From the NCBI RefSeq assembly GCF_001949145.1, contig NW_019091362.1:8483762-8547761 (forward strand): a DNA stretch of 64,000 bases, in the 5' to 3' direction. A model generated the notes under the pieces. The model had not been told where the DNA came from. It was given only the letters and a program-made list of their open reading frames with translations, and made no database searches. Source of the DNA: Acanthaster planci. Taxonomy: Eukaryota; Echinodermata; Asteroidea; Valvatida; Acanthasteridae. Numbering within the stretch: position 1 is the first letter of the stretch; each line of letters starts with the position of its first letter. This document shows positions 49,578 through 63,056 of this stretch, piece by piece. The position numbers and the translations under genes were made by a program.

Positions 49578-52500
49578 CTAGTTCCTTGCCGAAGACCTCG
49601 ACTTCACACATGCTCAGTGGCATGCTGCTGCTCCTAATGAATACGTAGCGACCAGTCACGTCAGGCACGCAGTCAACCAATAGAGGGCGATGTTCCAGCA
49701 GATCCCCAAACGCGAGGGCGCCGCCACATGGCTCAGCCGAAAGCAAGAAAGCGTTGTCTACATCACTGACGACAACAGTTGCCCCAGTCATATCAGTCCC
49801 TGCATAGAGTAATGTCTTCATAACGTTAATGCTAAGCTGATAACATCCACACCCACGACTGACGAAAGTAATAACACATTTTGGACAACTAACTGACTCA
49901 AGGCGGTCATTGATGAAGCGTGTGATATGTAAAAAGGAAAGAACTCTTTGGCCGTGGCCACACTCTCAAGCAGTTACAAACAGTAGTTTGCTTCTAACAT
50001 GCAAATTCTTGATTCTAGATTCGGATTTAAAAAGAAAGGAAAGAGGAAGTACAAATAATCCCATATGGCCCTATATTTTAAAATAAGTTGACTCTTAAAA
50101 CCTTCACCTGCCCCGTAGAAACATACAACTAACAATGCAGTTTTACCATTGATTAAATAAATAAAAGTAATCAAAAAGGCAATGACGAGCATGTAAGAAG
50201 GCGTGCGTGAATTAAACAAAGAACTCTAAAAACTCACACTGCTGAGGGTCTGGGAATGGGCTGATGATTACCATAGTCACAGTGTGAAGGTCTCCCAGAT
50301 CTACTCCCCACCAAGAATAGCTGTTATCGCCTAAGACACGGAAGATATGTCCACTTAATTGTTAGATTACACTCGCAAGCTACTCCTCCTGTAAAGGAAC
50401 GCTATCACAATATTGGATTTTTCTTTTAGTTTTAACTATAATTTTCCTAGCCTCGTTTTGGGGATTGGAAAAATGAAAAGAGTTTACAAGAGTTTTGAAT
50501 GTGAATATGTATTTAGGAGCAGGTTGTGTAATCGAAAAGGTGACTCTTTCATAAAAAAAAGAAAGAGTCACGTTTTTGAAAGTTATAGGCTTAATTTTCA
50601 TGATTTGCTCTACGAATGCTATGTTTTGAATTTGAAATTTACTCAGTTAGTCAGCACTTCTTTATCCAAATTCTAATCTCTCTCCAGGTGCTAAGCACAA
50701 GAGAATATTAGGGGCCAAGTAAGTACTTTACCAGTTTGGCAGCACGTAAGATCCGCCCTATGAACGCCTATTTGACCGTCCACGCAATGCGAGGCGTTTC
50801 GGGTCAACACACTGCTTTGCCAGGTAGGCTGTCCCCTGAGCGTTGGATTTCTCCCTATATGGAAATTATCGGTGCAGTGGCGTAAATTTGTGCTGGAATT
50901 TGGGCGGATGGAGGATGGGAATTTGTAGGGGATGACATGCCCGGCTATGGAAATAATAAACGAGGGTGTGACACCATATGACATTATATGTAGGGGTGAT
51001 GTTTATGATACAGATGTACATCTGTGATATGTATTACATTCAAGCAGAATCTTACATGAGAACCGAGGAATATTTATGGCTTCTAAAAAAAATCTTGTCA
51101 GCAAAGGTTAGATAAAATGTTAGCATCTTTCGTAAAAGTAGATTAGGGCTTTAGGTTTCTGTCGTTATAAATTAACAAAAATATTTGGAGTTGTTTTTTA
51201 TTTTGGCTTTCACTGACAGACTACACGATAAAGTTTCATCCCATAAATATTCATCTCCGTATGAGACCGTCGAATTACATTTTTTTTCATGTACTTTAGA
51301 TTTTCGGAAGTGACTAGTCAATTTTGGCAGGATAAATAAATTGATATGCTAGCAAAAAATTGTTTTCCAAAGGCCTGTTTCCGAGGTGGATATTTTAAAG
51401 AGACTGAACGGAAAAATGTTGCAAATTCTAACATTTCTGCACATTATTTTTCATCTCCAAGGGTTCCCGAAGCGTGCCACCAGGGGTGAACCTTCAGACT
51501 CTATACCGATAATCAGTTAATGACTTAGGCCGTGTCCGAAATGGGCTTCCAGGGCTACGGCTAGGTCTGTTGTCTACGCTTCTCCACGCATTTCCAATGG
51601 AGTGAAGACCTTGTTCTAGCTCTAGACAACAGATTCGGATGCAGCCTCAGTTTCAACGAAACCTGACCTACCTCCGTCTGCAACAGCATTAATGCCACAG
51701 AATCCTAGGGTACCGTACGCTCCGTCTATGCGCATGCTCAGGTACTGGGCCGATGGCAAATTGGCGCAGAAGAGGGTGAGACTGGTACCCTCCTCAGGTG
51801 GGTTTTGCACTGGTAACCCACACGGTGTTCCTTCATCAATTGATTGAGTGACACCGACACGAAATTGTGCACCAAACAGCTCGGTCTCTGCGCCGGTGAT
51901 ATAAACATTAATTAGCCGTTTAAAAAGTGGATGGATGTTTGGTACTACTAGATTAGACTTCAGGCTTTATAACAAAAATATCCAATCATCAATGACAAAT
52001 ATGTCTGTTTTTGGAAAAGCAGAAACGATGAGGGTTTTAATCTGCCAAAGTTACCCCGGTTGACGAATACTTACTTCCTTTTCCTGGTGCGCAACCCATG
52101 ATGGTTATCTCCTCGATGGAAAACTCTTCTCCTAAATCAACCATCCACCACGGTTCAAATTCATAACCTACATAGTTGGGAATGATACAAGGGACGAAAA
52201 CGATTACCACAGGAAACAGTATTGTGTATTCTGTGATCACATGATTTCCATATCACATTTGCTTACATTTCAGTCAATTTCCCGCTCGCGTTCACGAACG
52301 TTCCTGCTAGCTTACTTGCGCATTTGAAACATTTCCCAAAGCTGTCAGATCCCGGCGTGGAAGCTTGATTGAAATTTGACCGTCTGCTGATAATCTGTAA
52401 GCCTGTTTTGGTGATTTGGAGTGAAGGTCGACATTGTATGTCTTCGAATCAGTGTTCTTCGGTATCTATCAGGACGCTCACCCATGGACTTTATCGACGA

Positions 52501-55500
52501 TATATGCCATTTTGGATCGTTTCCGCCCTAGATATTTTTCGTAGGACACCCTGTCCAAATTGGAAGGAGCCTGACCATTTTGCTGTAATTACAGCCGTAG
52601 CCTGTAAATTTTAGAAGCTTAAAAGGATGCATAACTTTTTTTGTTCATGAATGACTTGTTAGAGCAGAAGGACATGGTAAACTATAGATACAATTTGTTC
52701 CAAGTGGAGTATTACATCATCCTCGTTCCCAACGGTATTAAGTTGGAAAAACTGTCATAGGAATAGCTTGGATTTCGAATCAAGATGGCCGACTGGTGAA
52801 GAAGGCCAACACACGAATGAATAGTACCTGTGCTTGTTCTCGACGAGGAGTCTAAATCCACACCATACTCGCCAAGGGCAGGGCCTGCGGTTGAGCTCTG
52901 ACTGACCGGTCGATCGCGGGACAAAAGACCTATTAATACACGAGTAAACCTGTTTATAGTGTAATTCGACAACAAGAAATTAGAAGCCATTACTGTGGTG
53001 GCACAACGTTCGTGGACATGTGGTATGCGCGCGTTACATGCCTCATCGACCAATAGGATGTCGCGATTTCCCAAATGCAAGCGCGAGTCAAGCTGAAAAA
53101 TGTGCGTTAGTGTGGTGCCACCGCAGTTATGGCGTCTAATCGGACTAGGCTATGGTTGCACTACACCAAATAGGCGCCCATAGAGAACAGTGCAAAATCG
53201 GACCGAAATAGTGCCGACTGTTGACTCTCGTAAAGAGGTTGGCCTCCGTTTTTTCAATGGAAATTTAAGATTATGGCCAGAAGAGCACTTTTCGTTTCAA
53301 TTTCATGGGGGTTAGCCACGACAAAAAATCTTTTTCTTCGCCTTTCAAGGAAGATACCCCCAAAATAGCCGTTAAACTAAGCGCTCATTTCTGAATGTAG
53401 CCGCCCGCCTCTATCCAAAATAGGCCCGCAATTTGGGACTTTTTGTGAAAGAAATACCCCGAACTGGAAACTATCAGTCCCAAATTCGGGATTTATAGAA
53501 ATATTTCTATGGTCTGTCTTATTGTAAAAATCCCGTGTGATCAGAAAATAGTAATGAGCTCGCGCGCAGAAATACAACGATTTGGTGGAATGCACCCTAT
53601 AAGATTTTGCCATACATGCCGAAATCATCTCTTATCAAAAGATTTATCAATATGCTCATGTGTACCTCCTATCTCAGACATCCCGTAGGCCTACCATTGG
53701 AGAAGCTCTCCATTTCTGATTTGACACACCTCAAAAAAATGAAATTGTAACGAGTTCACATGTAAGGCTTTTCCAAGATGTGATTCTTCATCTAGATTAA
53801 CTCACCCCTGTCCGTCCAGTGCACTTTCCCTTTTCTCCCAAATGCTATCACCGGGAGGTTTCCTGTCAGCGACGTTTCTGACTCCTCCGAGCCGTCACCA
53901 GGGAGGGCCCATCTCAGCCAACCCTCGAAGGGATGCATTCCTCGAAACTCGGCCTGGATACCAAGTATCTCGCCCCTTCAAAAGAAGTCACAAGAAAAAG
54001 AAAAAAAAGAAGAACGGATTTCATAATCTGGATTTGGTTTTTATATCACATCCATTAAGGATGCCAGGGGGAATACTACATTGCGTCTGGGTTTTGCCGA
54101 AGACTTGTTTGTTTGTCTCAGTGACAAACAACTGAGTTATCGAGCGTATATCGACCACTGGCCTGATTATGAAGTCACAGAATTTAAAATGTGAAATCAG
54201 TTCGCCCTTCAGACTTAGGAAAAGCGCGGGGGCTCGGGTCATCGTTGTGAATCACCCGGAGTTGAGAGTCAAGACGAGGTAGCTCACAACCGAGTCCTTA
54301 CAATGAGTCAGTCATACTGCACTCACACAGGGCTCGGAAATAAGAACCGCTCTATAAAGCCACGCGATTACATGCTGGTATTACAGGAACCTATGTATCG
54401 TGGATCCTGTCTTCAGGATTGAACTAACGCTATACCCTTGAGAAGCAAATTAAGTCCCTAATCCTTCTTGCGATTGGCCCGTCTATTAATTGAAGGAATA
54501 TCATTTTAAGGCCGCAGTGACCACACCCATTGCCTCATCTTTAATATCTTAGTTCATGGATAACTGTATGAAAAAGGACCGACCCGTTTGCCAGCCAGTT
54601 CAAGCTGAAGATAGGGTCGTCATGCATGTCTGTCCAAGGGGAGCTCAGCAGTCGTGCGGGTGTGAACCAGGAGGTCGAATTACAGTCCCTCGCGTCAAAG
54701 AGCAAACTAAGATGTTGCCCTTTACTGGAGTTGCTTCCCAACGAGATTCTAACCTGGAATTCAAGTACTTGCTTTAAAAAGTTGCCACAGACCCAGTTTG
54801 TATGATATCATGATCCAATCCTTTTAGTAAGATATGATGTACAATACAGAATGTTCCAATGCATTAATGAAGCAACTAATTTTTTTTTACAAAGGCTCAT
54901 GATGTTTTCGCGAGTTCGTAGATATGTATTTGTCATACAAAATGAAAACAACTTAACTGACTTATCTTTAATACGTACCAATGATTTTCAGTAACGTCGT
55001 TATATTAATAAATTTCGTGCATGTTTACAGGCAATGCTAGTATTGCACCATATTAGGCGAATATTTGCGGTAAGTGTTAAAAGACGTGTGCGGTAGCCTT
55101 TCATGATACCTCTTGTCTCGGGGGCAAACCTTTGAAAATGGCCTTCGGACTTAATGTGACACTCTTTGAGGACTGTCTTGTTGATTAACACAAAATTGAT
55201 AGCCTGCTCATCTTACGATACTTCACTTGGCAATCGCAAGGGCGGATCCAGAGCCGATTTTGGGGGGAAGAGGGTAGTTTTGGGGGGAGGGCCAAAAATT
55301 TGGAAATTATTGCATAATGTTACCGCCTTTCTGCAGGGTGAGGCTCCATTTGCGGGCTTTTGACAGCAGTGGTGTAACTGCCCTTAGGAAAAAAAAAACA
55401 CGTGGGCTCACGTGACCCTCAGAAATTTCACCCTAGCAATCCTACGAATAGTGATCACGCGTGTATCTAATCTCTGACATGGTTGAAAATCATATAATCG

Positions 55501-57134
55501 AAACCTTACCTCTGTTATGTTGGAGGATATCCACTGACCCAACACGTCACGGTCTCTCTCAATGGTGTTTGGTTTGCTGCGGTCGTAGTGGAGCAGCTGA
55601 ATCCAAGTACTGCCAGGCGACGTCGGCGACGCAGAGGAGGTGCCCGGCACCCTGTGGAGTGTGGGATCTGGGCGAGTTGTTCCTAGAACAAGTTCCCTTG
55701 GGTTGACTGCAGGAGAGATATTCATTTAAAAACCAGAATTTCGCAAAACTTATTCTAAGTACCTCCCGAATCCTGAACACTTATACCAAACACCAAGCAA
55801 AACAGAGTCAAATTGGTTTTCACGCAATCGAAGAATTTGTTCTATTTTTTTTGTAAACTGAAATATCAGGCTGAAGGAGGGGGGGTCGGCTGAAAATGAT
55901 CCACAAAAAATCGTATCATTCTTGATTTTATTTAAAGACTCACTTCTGAATAAAAATATGCATTTGCAAAAGAAAATCTGCTGGATGTGAAATTAGATTA
56001 GATAGGAAATACTATTTATGTGACACTATTTTGTCTGACAGTTTGATATGATAGAGATCGCAAAGCCATCAACGATGTGAAAGTCAAGTTGCAGTCCCCG
56101 TAATGCTACTCACACCAGAGTTGTGTCTGGAAGACAGTCACCGGCAAATTTGGTATGTGTGAATGCGCAAATGACTGACGCATGACAACTTTAATGCATT
56201 GGAATTCTATGAAGTAGCGTGTACAGAGTTATAACTGAGTTCTGAGTTGTCGAGTTGTCGTCGGAACATACGGGTTGCTCCTGACGCGGAGCACATTTTT
56301 CTCGGGACTGAAAAAGAGTGCCGACGAAATAAAAAGTAGAACTTTGTAAAGGTCCGATATCTGCAAGGGCCCCATGTTTTGGTCTATGCGAAATAATTCT
56401 CAAAGGCTGCCATGAGAACTATCACAAAGAGAACGTAGAGTGGCAGACACAAAGGTTCAAGAAGAGAACAGATGGAATACGCCGAGGTAGGAGAATGTCA
56501 TGTCTGGTTTTTAACTTATAATTACGACTAATTTGAATCTTCATGGGCGGATGATATTACCGAACCTCGTCAATGTAAACGTTTTCAGACAATCATTGGT
56601 TTCGCTCAGTCCATGCAATTCATTGACAACTCAAGCAAAAAGCTGACGAAGAAAAAATTGACTTGTACAAACCACATTTAAAATGGCTCCTGATCTCTTC
56701 CGGGTCATCAGAGACAATAGGGTATTGTGTTTGCATGACGGGCTGGGTGCGATGCAGCACCGGTGCTGCGTTTAACCCACCCGGCAGAGTGACGGTACAC
56801 TCACAGGGGTCCTTTACTCGAACTGTGATCCAGCGCGTACGCATATTTGTGTCAGGCTCGTTACCAAGGCTACAGACTCGGGCCTCAATAATGAATGCCG
56901 CAACTGTCAGAGAGAACAAAATGACAAATGAAAATAACAGTCAAATTTGATAGCAAGTATGCACAAAACGTGTAATTTACCAGCATTTGCAGCTGCAAAG
57001 GACCAACAAATAGGACAACTTTCTGAAGCCAAGGTAAAGATACAAATCAAGTCAATAAATATCGTGTCCACGCAAGCACAGACCTAGTTGGAAAACTCAC
57101 CTACCAGGCCGCACGCTATCGACGTTAACGCCAT
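49578..57134 (-). CDS. Secreted multi-exon protein with two FTP (F-type lectin-like) domains
   Basis: Eleven exons fit with GT/AG borders and matching phases: 57134-57101, 56903-56673, 55706-55510, 54753-54584, 53975-53806, 52929-52828, 52167-52075, 51887-51672, 50854-50732, 50330-50238, 49799-49578. They give about 550 residues plus a phase-1 end, so a final exon or read-through is needed. Residues 1-23 form a signal peptide (MALTSIACGLVVAAF). Residues 155-267 contain WFTPARLLSSPWTD and FEGWLRW, a pattern I recall from unnamed secreted invertebrate proteins. Residues 268-404 and 405-550 are two FTP galactose-binding-fold domains: RPVSQSS / WWMVDLG / YLSMRI, then QPTWQSS / WWGVDLG / GRYVFI plus LSMCEVEVFG. 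Each domain uses three phase-1 exons (102/93/216 and 123/93/222 nt). I do not see the His plus RxD-xxxx-R fucose triad of canonical F-type lectins in either domain. Exon 2's donor (GTTTGT) and exon 4's donor (GTCGGT) are weak, so the N-terminal half is less certain. Confidence 0.75.
50871..50966. mobile_element. Truncated MITE copy (CAGTGGCGTAAATT family)
   Basis: Begins GCAGTGGCGTAAATTTGTG and contains CCCGGCTATGGAAAT, both shared with the inverted copy at 59770-59861. It lies in an intron of the lectin-like gene, its end 16 bases from the acceptor of the exon starting at 50854. Confidence 0.6.
51528..51642. mobile_element. Short MITE (GGCCGTGTCCGAAA family)
   Basis: Starts GGCCGTGTCCGAAATGGGCT and ends in an imperfect inverse (GATTCGGATGC, with TCTGTTGTCTA shared by both ends in opposite orientation). 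A second copy in the other orientation is at 62383-62504. It sits 29 bases inside the intron after the exon ending at 51672. Confidence 0.65.
52977..53143. mobile_element. Foldback element in a lectin-gene intron
   Basis: Arm 52979-53003 and the reverse complement of 53115-53139 agree at 22 of 25 bases (GCCAT-ACTG-GGTGGCAC). Total span about 165 bp. It lies 48 bases upstream of the acceptor for the exon starting at 52929. Family not identified. Confidence 0.65.
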
Positions 57135-59484
57135 TACATCATACATTGTATGCAGTGGACTGGATTTCCCTTCCAAGAAATCTAAATATAAAAACAAACA
57201 TTGGAGAAGAGATTAATGGATTAGTTACAAGAGCTTTCAGTAAACAGCGTCTGCTCCACTTTGCACTTTCTGTAGCAAAAACTAAAAGAGACACTTTACA
57301 TAAAGCCAGTAATCTTGAAAGAAACTCTTATCACGATCGCAAAGCATTCAGTAAATTGCTTCAACTCACCTGCCTGCTATACAAAATGTGTCAGTGTTGG
57401 AGCTCGTCTCATGTGTGTTGACTTCCACTGTCTTGGTATACCTTATTTTGTGTAAAGCAGGCCTTGAAATTGTGCCACTAACATTCTACCATTACCGCGA
57501 CCTTTGTACGGCAGTACAATGTGAGGAATCGATAACTTTTTGTTTCATCCTTGGGGGTCTTTAGGCAAGAGCAAATCAGTTCCAGCCTTAGAATGAAACC
57601 TCGAGCCCAGCGGAGAATTGATTTCTTCTCTGCTAATTGTTGCTTCGAAGGTGATGCATTTAAGAGGGTTAAGCCTTGGGCTCACTCGGCATGGCAACGA
57701 ATTCAACCAGTTTTTGTTAATGGCATCTTTTATCAGTGAGAAAGAATGTAAGATTTCAATACTAGTTAGACACAATTTAAAAATGTGATTCAACAAAGAA
57801 CTCAGCTTATGGCGAAACTCGTTTGAGTCGCCTACCTGCAGCAAATTGTATGAGAATCCAACGTCCGTTATGTCAAAGTGAAGCGTTTCTGTTTTCAAAA
57901 TAATAGACATTTCAAGTAAAAATTGGTGCTGGAATTTAAAATTCATTTAGAAATTTATTTTAAGCTTTAACACACTGTACAATAAAATAAAGTGTAATTC
58001 AGTATAACTGCATTGAAAAGGTAAATAAGGTTAATCATTATTCCAATGAGCCCCGAGCTGGACCAGAAAAGGAAAAAATTTTCTAAGCAACGAGACCCTC
58101 CTTTGGTCAAAACTGAACTTTGTTCGTTCAGAAACGACTGGAAAAAGCAAGCCTTACGGTCGCATAGCTAGCTACCCAAACAATGAACACTCCCGACCAA
58201 CATGGCTCTTTTCAACCGATGAGGGGGTGCTTCTGCTCAACGCCGATAAATTCAGACGTATCTGCATCGTACGGTTGTAATACAATGCCATTTTAAATAA
58301 GTTTGATAATCCGTGGGGCACGGCGCTGAAAAATTTTAAATATTAGGTGTTGTCTTAATGATTTTCCAATTTTGTTTTGTTAGGCATTAGGCCTACGAGG
58401 GCGGATCTAAGTGTACATTTTCGGAAAAAATTTCACTTTCGTATAACCTTTATGGCTTATCTGAAGCGTGAAGCTAAATTATGGGGACTTAGGCATGCTC
58501 TAATTTGGACGGGGAGGAAGAGAGATGAAATACTCCCAAAGTCGTCCTTCTCTCTTTACGAGTAAAAGTACGTCACTTTTTGGGGGAAGGGGGGTGGCAA
58601 CATTGCTCTTCCAAAGAAATCTCGAGGTACTGTTTGTGACAAAAACTAAAAGGCGTTTGAACAGATGAGGGTAAAATAGAGGGAAAAACGCTGGACACAA
58701 CTACATTTTAAGAGCTGACAGATTTCTGCCAAGCATGCAGTCTTTGCCGAATTTCCAAATTTTCCTGCATGAAAATCCTCGCTGAGCTGTTCAAGAGATA
58801 GACAATACAATGAAACAGGGGACCTGTAGGATATTTACAAAAGGGTCCCTGGAAATAAAAACGTCCCCAGGGGTAATATCTTGTCAAATAGAATAGAATA
58901 AATCAGCAATACAATCTTTGGTCACGACAATATAGTCTCGTATTTGTGATTAAATTGGCCTGATATAGACGAACAATGACGCTGGGGGCAATGAAAAGGG
59001 TAATTTTACTTGGGCCTAACGTTTTGCTCGTCCATATTCCATGAGGCATAACCTGAGTTTGGATCCAGGAAGATCATTGTCGCAGACGACGATGTAACTC
59101 CTCAAGAAATAGAGAGTATCGGTCTACCATTCATCGACTATGTAGAGCGAGGAAGCCTTGTGAGGAAAGTCGTTAGTTGGCCTTTGTAGCATTAGATAGG
59201 CCGTGAAATTTTTATTGAGTCAGTTTTAAAGGTTAGATCCACGAGGCCGAAGCAAACCTTCAACTCAACTAGTGCTTAAATTGCTTGGTTGATTTATAGA
59301 GGTTATTTCTGGTAGAAAAATGAAGGTTTATGCAAACTCCAAAGTATTTGATAAACAGCCATTTTTCGTGACCATATCCTTGATAAGTAAGTTTTCGTGC
59401 ACATTGCAATTTTGAGCCCTAATTCTTATGTGGATTTCGCTGAGCCATTACACAAAGACATGCGGCATTTTGTTTTATACAACA

Positions 59485-59861
59485 TCAGGGGCGTAAATCC
59501 CACTGGTGGAGATATGTATCCTCCAACACTCTGATGGGGGGAGGGCGGTGGGCTATGGACTCATCCCCCATTTTCGGGGTATAAGAAAAGAAAAGGCGAA
59601 TTTTGAGGAATTTTTCAAACTTCTCAACGACCAAAATGTATTCATTTACACTGAATTGGGAGGAAAACGAAAATTGCGCTATTCTTAGGTAAGATTCGGG
59701 CTTTTAAGCATAACGGTCTGAATCATAAACAGCGCCCCCTAGTGTTATATGGAGTCGCCCTCCCTCTCCGCTTTTTGAATTTCCATAGCCGGGGCTTTTT
59801 TTAAATTTATATTCATCCATTCCCCGGTCCGATCTCCGACACCAATTTACGCCACTGTACC
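59485..59861. mobile_element. MITE with CAGKGGCGTAAAT ends
   Basis: Left end CAGGGGCGTAAATCCCACTG and right end, reversed, CAGTGGCGTAAATTGGTG. The right 90 bp matches the intronic copy at 50871-50966 in the opposite orientation, including CCCCGGCTATGGAAATT. No transposase is encoded. Confidence 0.65.
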
Positions 59862-62382
59862 ACCCCTCGTGGCACAGTGCATTCAGTGTGTGTCTTCTCC
59901 TGAAATTATTCTGACCAATGCACTCATGATCATTATTTTACTACCGAAAAAGAAATCATTTGGGAATGGGGCCAGGCATGCAGGGCAGCAGAAACTTCGT
60001 GCGGTTGTCTTGGGACCACATGCTTGCGCAGCTCGTACCAAGACGTAACAGAAGGACTGGAGTCAACCTATGAGCTAGGAAGTTTAAATAACCGTGTTAT
60101 TACGCTCGCACCATGTATTCAATACACAACCGACGGTAACACACCGTTTCAGAACGCGAATAGTTTACAGTGTAATTACATTTGGTAGTTTATTACGTTT
60201 GATCAGTAAATATATCCAAAAGTGAATCAAATACTCTGTCCAAAGTTAGAACTGTTCAATATTTACAATCCTGTTATATATCTCATAATTAAATAGAGCT
60301 CTGAAAATTTACAGAAATTATTGTTACAGAAGTTAATTATCATTTAAATTTATGCTGAATTTTAACATCACAAGGTGCAGTACATTATATATTTTCAGTG
60401 TAGCATAGCCATACCATACATCAAAACTACTATCAAATTTAATTATCATCAACTTCAATAGGAAAGCAGAGCTCTGATAGCTTAATGCCATGCATGCAAA
60501 CAACAAATAACATTTTCGTAGAAATTACTCACACATTTTTTTAGAACTTTATAGGTTCTACCCGCCAATTTTCTGTCTGTTGATTACCCTTCCCATTTTG
60601 CTTGGCAAAGGCAAGATTGTTGTCGTATATGGTCCCCTGGCAAATTTAAACATCAAACGCACGCAGTCCAGTCCATCTTACATTATTCATTGCTGACGAG
60701 AGATTCAACTTCCATCAATGTTTGACATTATGTCAAATGTCTGAACACTGCACAGCAGGTGTGTAGTCTGATATCTACCAGCCAAAACCATTCAATGCAC
60801 TTCCAAAACCTACTGTAAAACATCCTGCTGAACCGTATCGGGAGTGTTAGAAGACTACAGAAAGCAAATGGCAAAATTACAAGAGAAACAATGGACTAGG
60901 ATGCGAGACCAAATAATTTTCTAAACGGATATCTCTTTATATTTAGAAAAACCTTCATCCCCTTGTTTTCTTTACCAGTAGTTTCTTTACTGACGAAGTG
61001 ATTTGTTTACATTGTTTTCAAAGCTGGAGAAAGCGAGATTGAAATGAGACAAAAAGGAATAAATTTTAGATGGACAAGGAGATGACAGTATGCGAAATAT
61101 AGTCCAACGGGCAAAGAAAGGGTCTACCGAACCCCATTAGAACCAAACAATTTCAACTGCATTAACCGAAAATTGTTACTTTAATAAAGAGTGAATGGAA
61201 TTCGATAAAACAAAAACATTTTCTGTAAAGATATAACCAAATTTAGCAAACAGTTATACATTACGCTTTAGAATTATCACTCATGCAGTTAAAATACCTG
61301 TCAACGAGAGCGAAATTTTGCCGCAAACCGTTCGTGACGTCAAATTGGCTGCGCTTTCACATTCGCCTGAAGTATGAACCTGCCTTCAACAATCCCATTT
61401 GTGCAGTATTGCCCATCGGCTTCAAAAATGGGAGACTGAGATAAAATTCCTCACAAATGTGTTCACACAAACGAGATGACAAAAACGGGCTTCGTTAAGT
61501 CTGCCACCTTGCTAATTTTTTTCTGTGGAATTTTCCACAAATAGACTTTGAAAAAAACAATTATTGCATTCCAAACGGACCCCCTTTTATTCTGTCATGC
61601 CTTACCAAGGGAACCATTGTCACATACGAAGTTTGTTACAAAAATACTCTCTTTGAAAAATTACATTTAAGCGAGCATGACACTTAATTTTTTTCTTGTA
61701 CATGCACAGCGACTGCAAATCTTACTTGGACAATAAACGTTAAAAGCGAAATTGCAAGAAGAAATTTTCCAGCAAAGATGAAAATCCAAACGAGTTTTCT
61801 GTGAGATTAATCGAAGCCAACAGACTCAAAGGTCTAGCTGTTTTCCGAATGGATTCCGTGTAAACAAACCTAAACCTGCACGAAAGGCTTTCAGGAGCAA
61901 CTTCTTAATTGTTGCTGAAATAATATTATTTCAAATCACAAGTTAGAAAAGGGTGATTATTTCTGTTTTTGCCGAAGCTGTAAAGGGAAAAAACACTCGA
62001 GCCCACTGGACACGTTTCTTGACGAGACTGCACTATCTTCAAATGTAAAATTTCGTAAACTGTCACATTAGACCTACTTAAAATACAAATTGAACTAAGC
62101 TGAAACTTTTTGATGTTTTTCCTGTACAATACGCACCACAAATCTGTGAGATTTTTTCAAAAGGAAACAGCATCGATAAAAGATGATTTGATTATATTTC
62201 TTGATTATAAAAATTCCAGGACCAATTCTCGAAAATTGAACGATTTTTCAACCTTCCATGTGCCGGAAGAGGCACAAATGTAAACACTGTTGCAAAAATG
62301 GAGTTTCACGTGGGCACCGCAAGGGAAAAATTCGGAAGAGGGAATGGCAGCATTTTGTTCTCATCGGTCGGAGCCTTAGCCT

Positions 62383-62504
62383 GCAACCGCCGAGTCTGTT
62401 GTCTAGAGCTTGGTCTAGGTCTTAGCGCGTTCAGTCGTAGATAAGCAGGGACACGCTGACAACAGACGTAGCCGTAGCTCTGGAAGCCGGTTTCGGATAC
62501 GGTC
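62383..62504. mobile_element. Short MITE (GGCCGTGTCCGAAA family), reverse orientation
   Basis: The right end reversed reads GACCGTATCCGAAACCGGCT and then TCCAGAGCTACGGCT, matching the start of the copy at 51528. The left end has GTCTGTTGTCTAGAGC, as in the other end of that copy. Confidence 0.65.
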
Positions 62505-63050
62505 TTTTAGCTTTCTGATTGTTAATAGATATCATCTGCAGCGCCCTCTTCTGGGAAAACGTCTTCCACAAAGAGTTTTAACAATTGTTCTTTTCTGGTG
62601 TATTACAATGACCCAGTTCGGTATTCTAACAGCGCATACCCATCACGGGTATTCGGTAACAGCTACGCGCGCGATAGTCTGTCCTATCAGCGCAGCCATA
62701 CGCTGACTCGCGTGCGCTGTGTTCCCGAAAGACCCTGGCCTTTTGAAATACCGACCTGGCTCATTGTTTCTGCCGAAATGTATAGACCCCTGCCACTTTT
62801 TAACAAACACACATTTAGTGGATAATCGAATAATTCATTCTGGGAGACGTGAAACGGCTGCGGCATCTGCAGCCACTGTACACAGGCTAGGCGTGGTCAC
62901 AGGTCACAGTCGGTAGATTAGTTTATAAGACGCGGCTTTTCATAATCAGCAAGGGGTTTTGTTATCAATCTTCAGTCAGGATCGTCTATTGGGATATAAT
63001 GCTTGGGATATGGTATCTATTTATATCAGTGTTCACGTGGAGTGGACGAT

Positions 63051-63056
63051 TTTATT
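63051..63056 (-). terminator. Candidate poly(A) signal for the synaptotagmin-family gene
   Basis: AATAAA on the minus strand, about 750 bases after the stop codon at 63812-63810. A perfect hexamer at a plausible distance, but no cleavage evidence. Confidence 0.35.

Noticed and set aside
54584-54753. Reading this segment as a separate small gene ending in VIHELRY
   Set aside because: It fits better as an exon of the lectin-like gene: acceptor at 54754, phase 0 in and phase 2 out, and its length joins the flanking exons in frame.
57545-57946. 133-codon minus-strand frame upstream of the lectin-like gene
   Set aside because: No domain, no plausible splice context, and ordinary AT-rich composition; likely chance.
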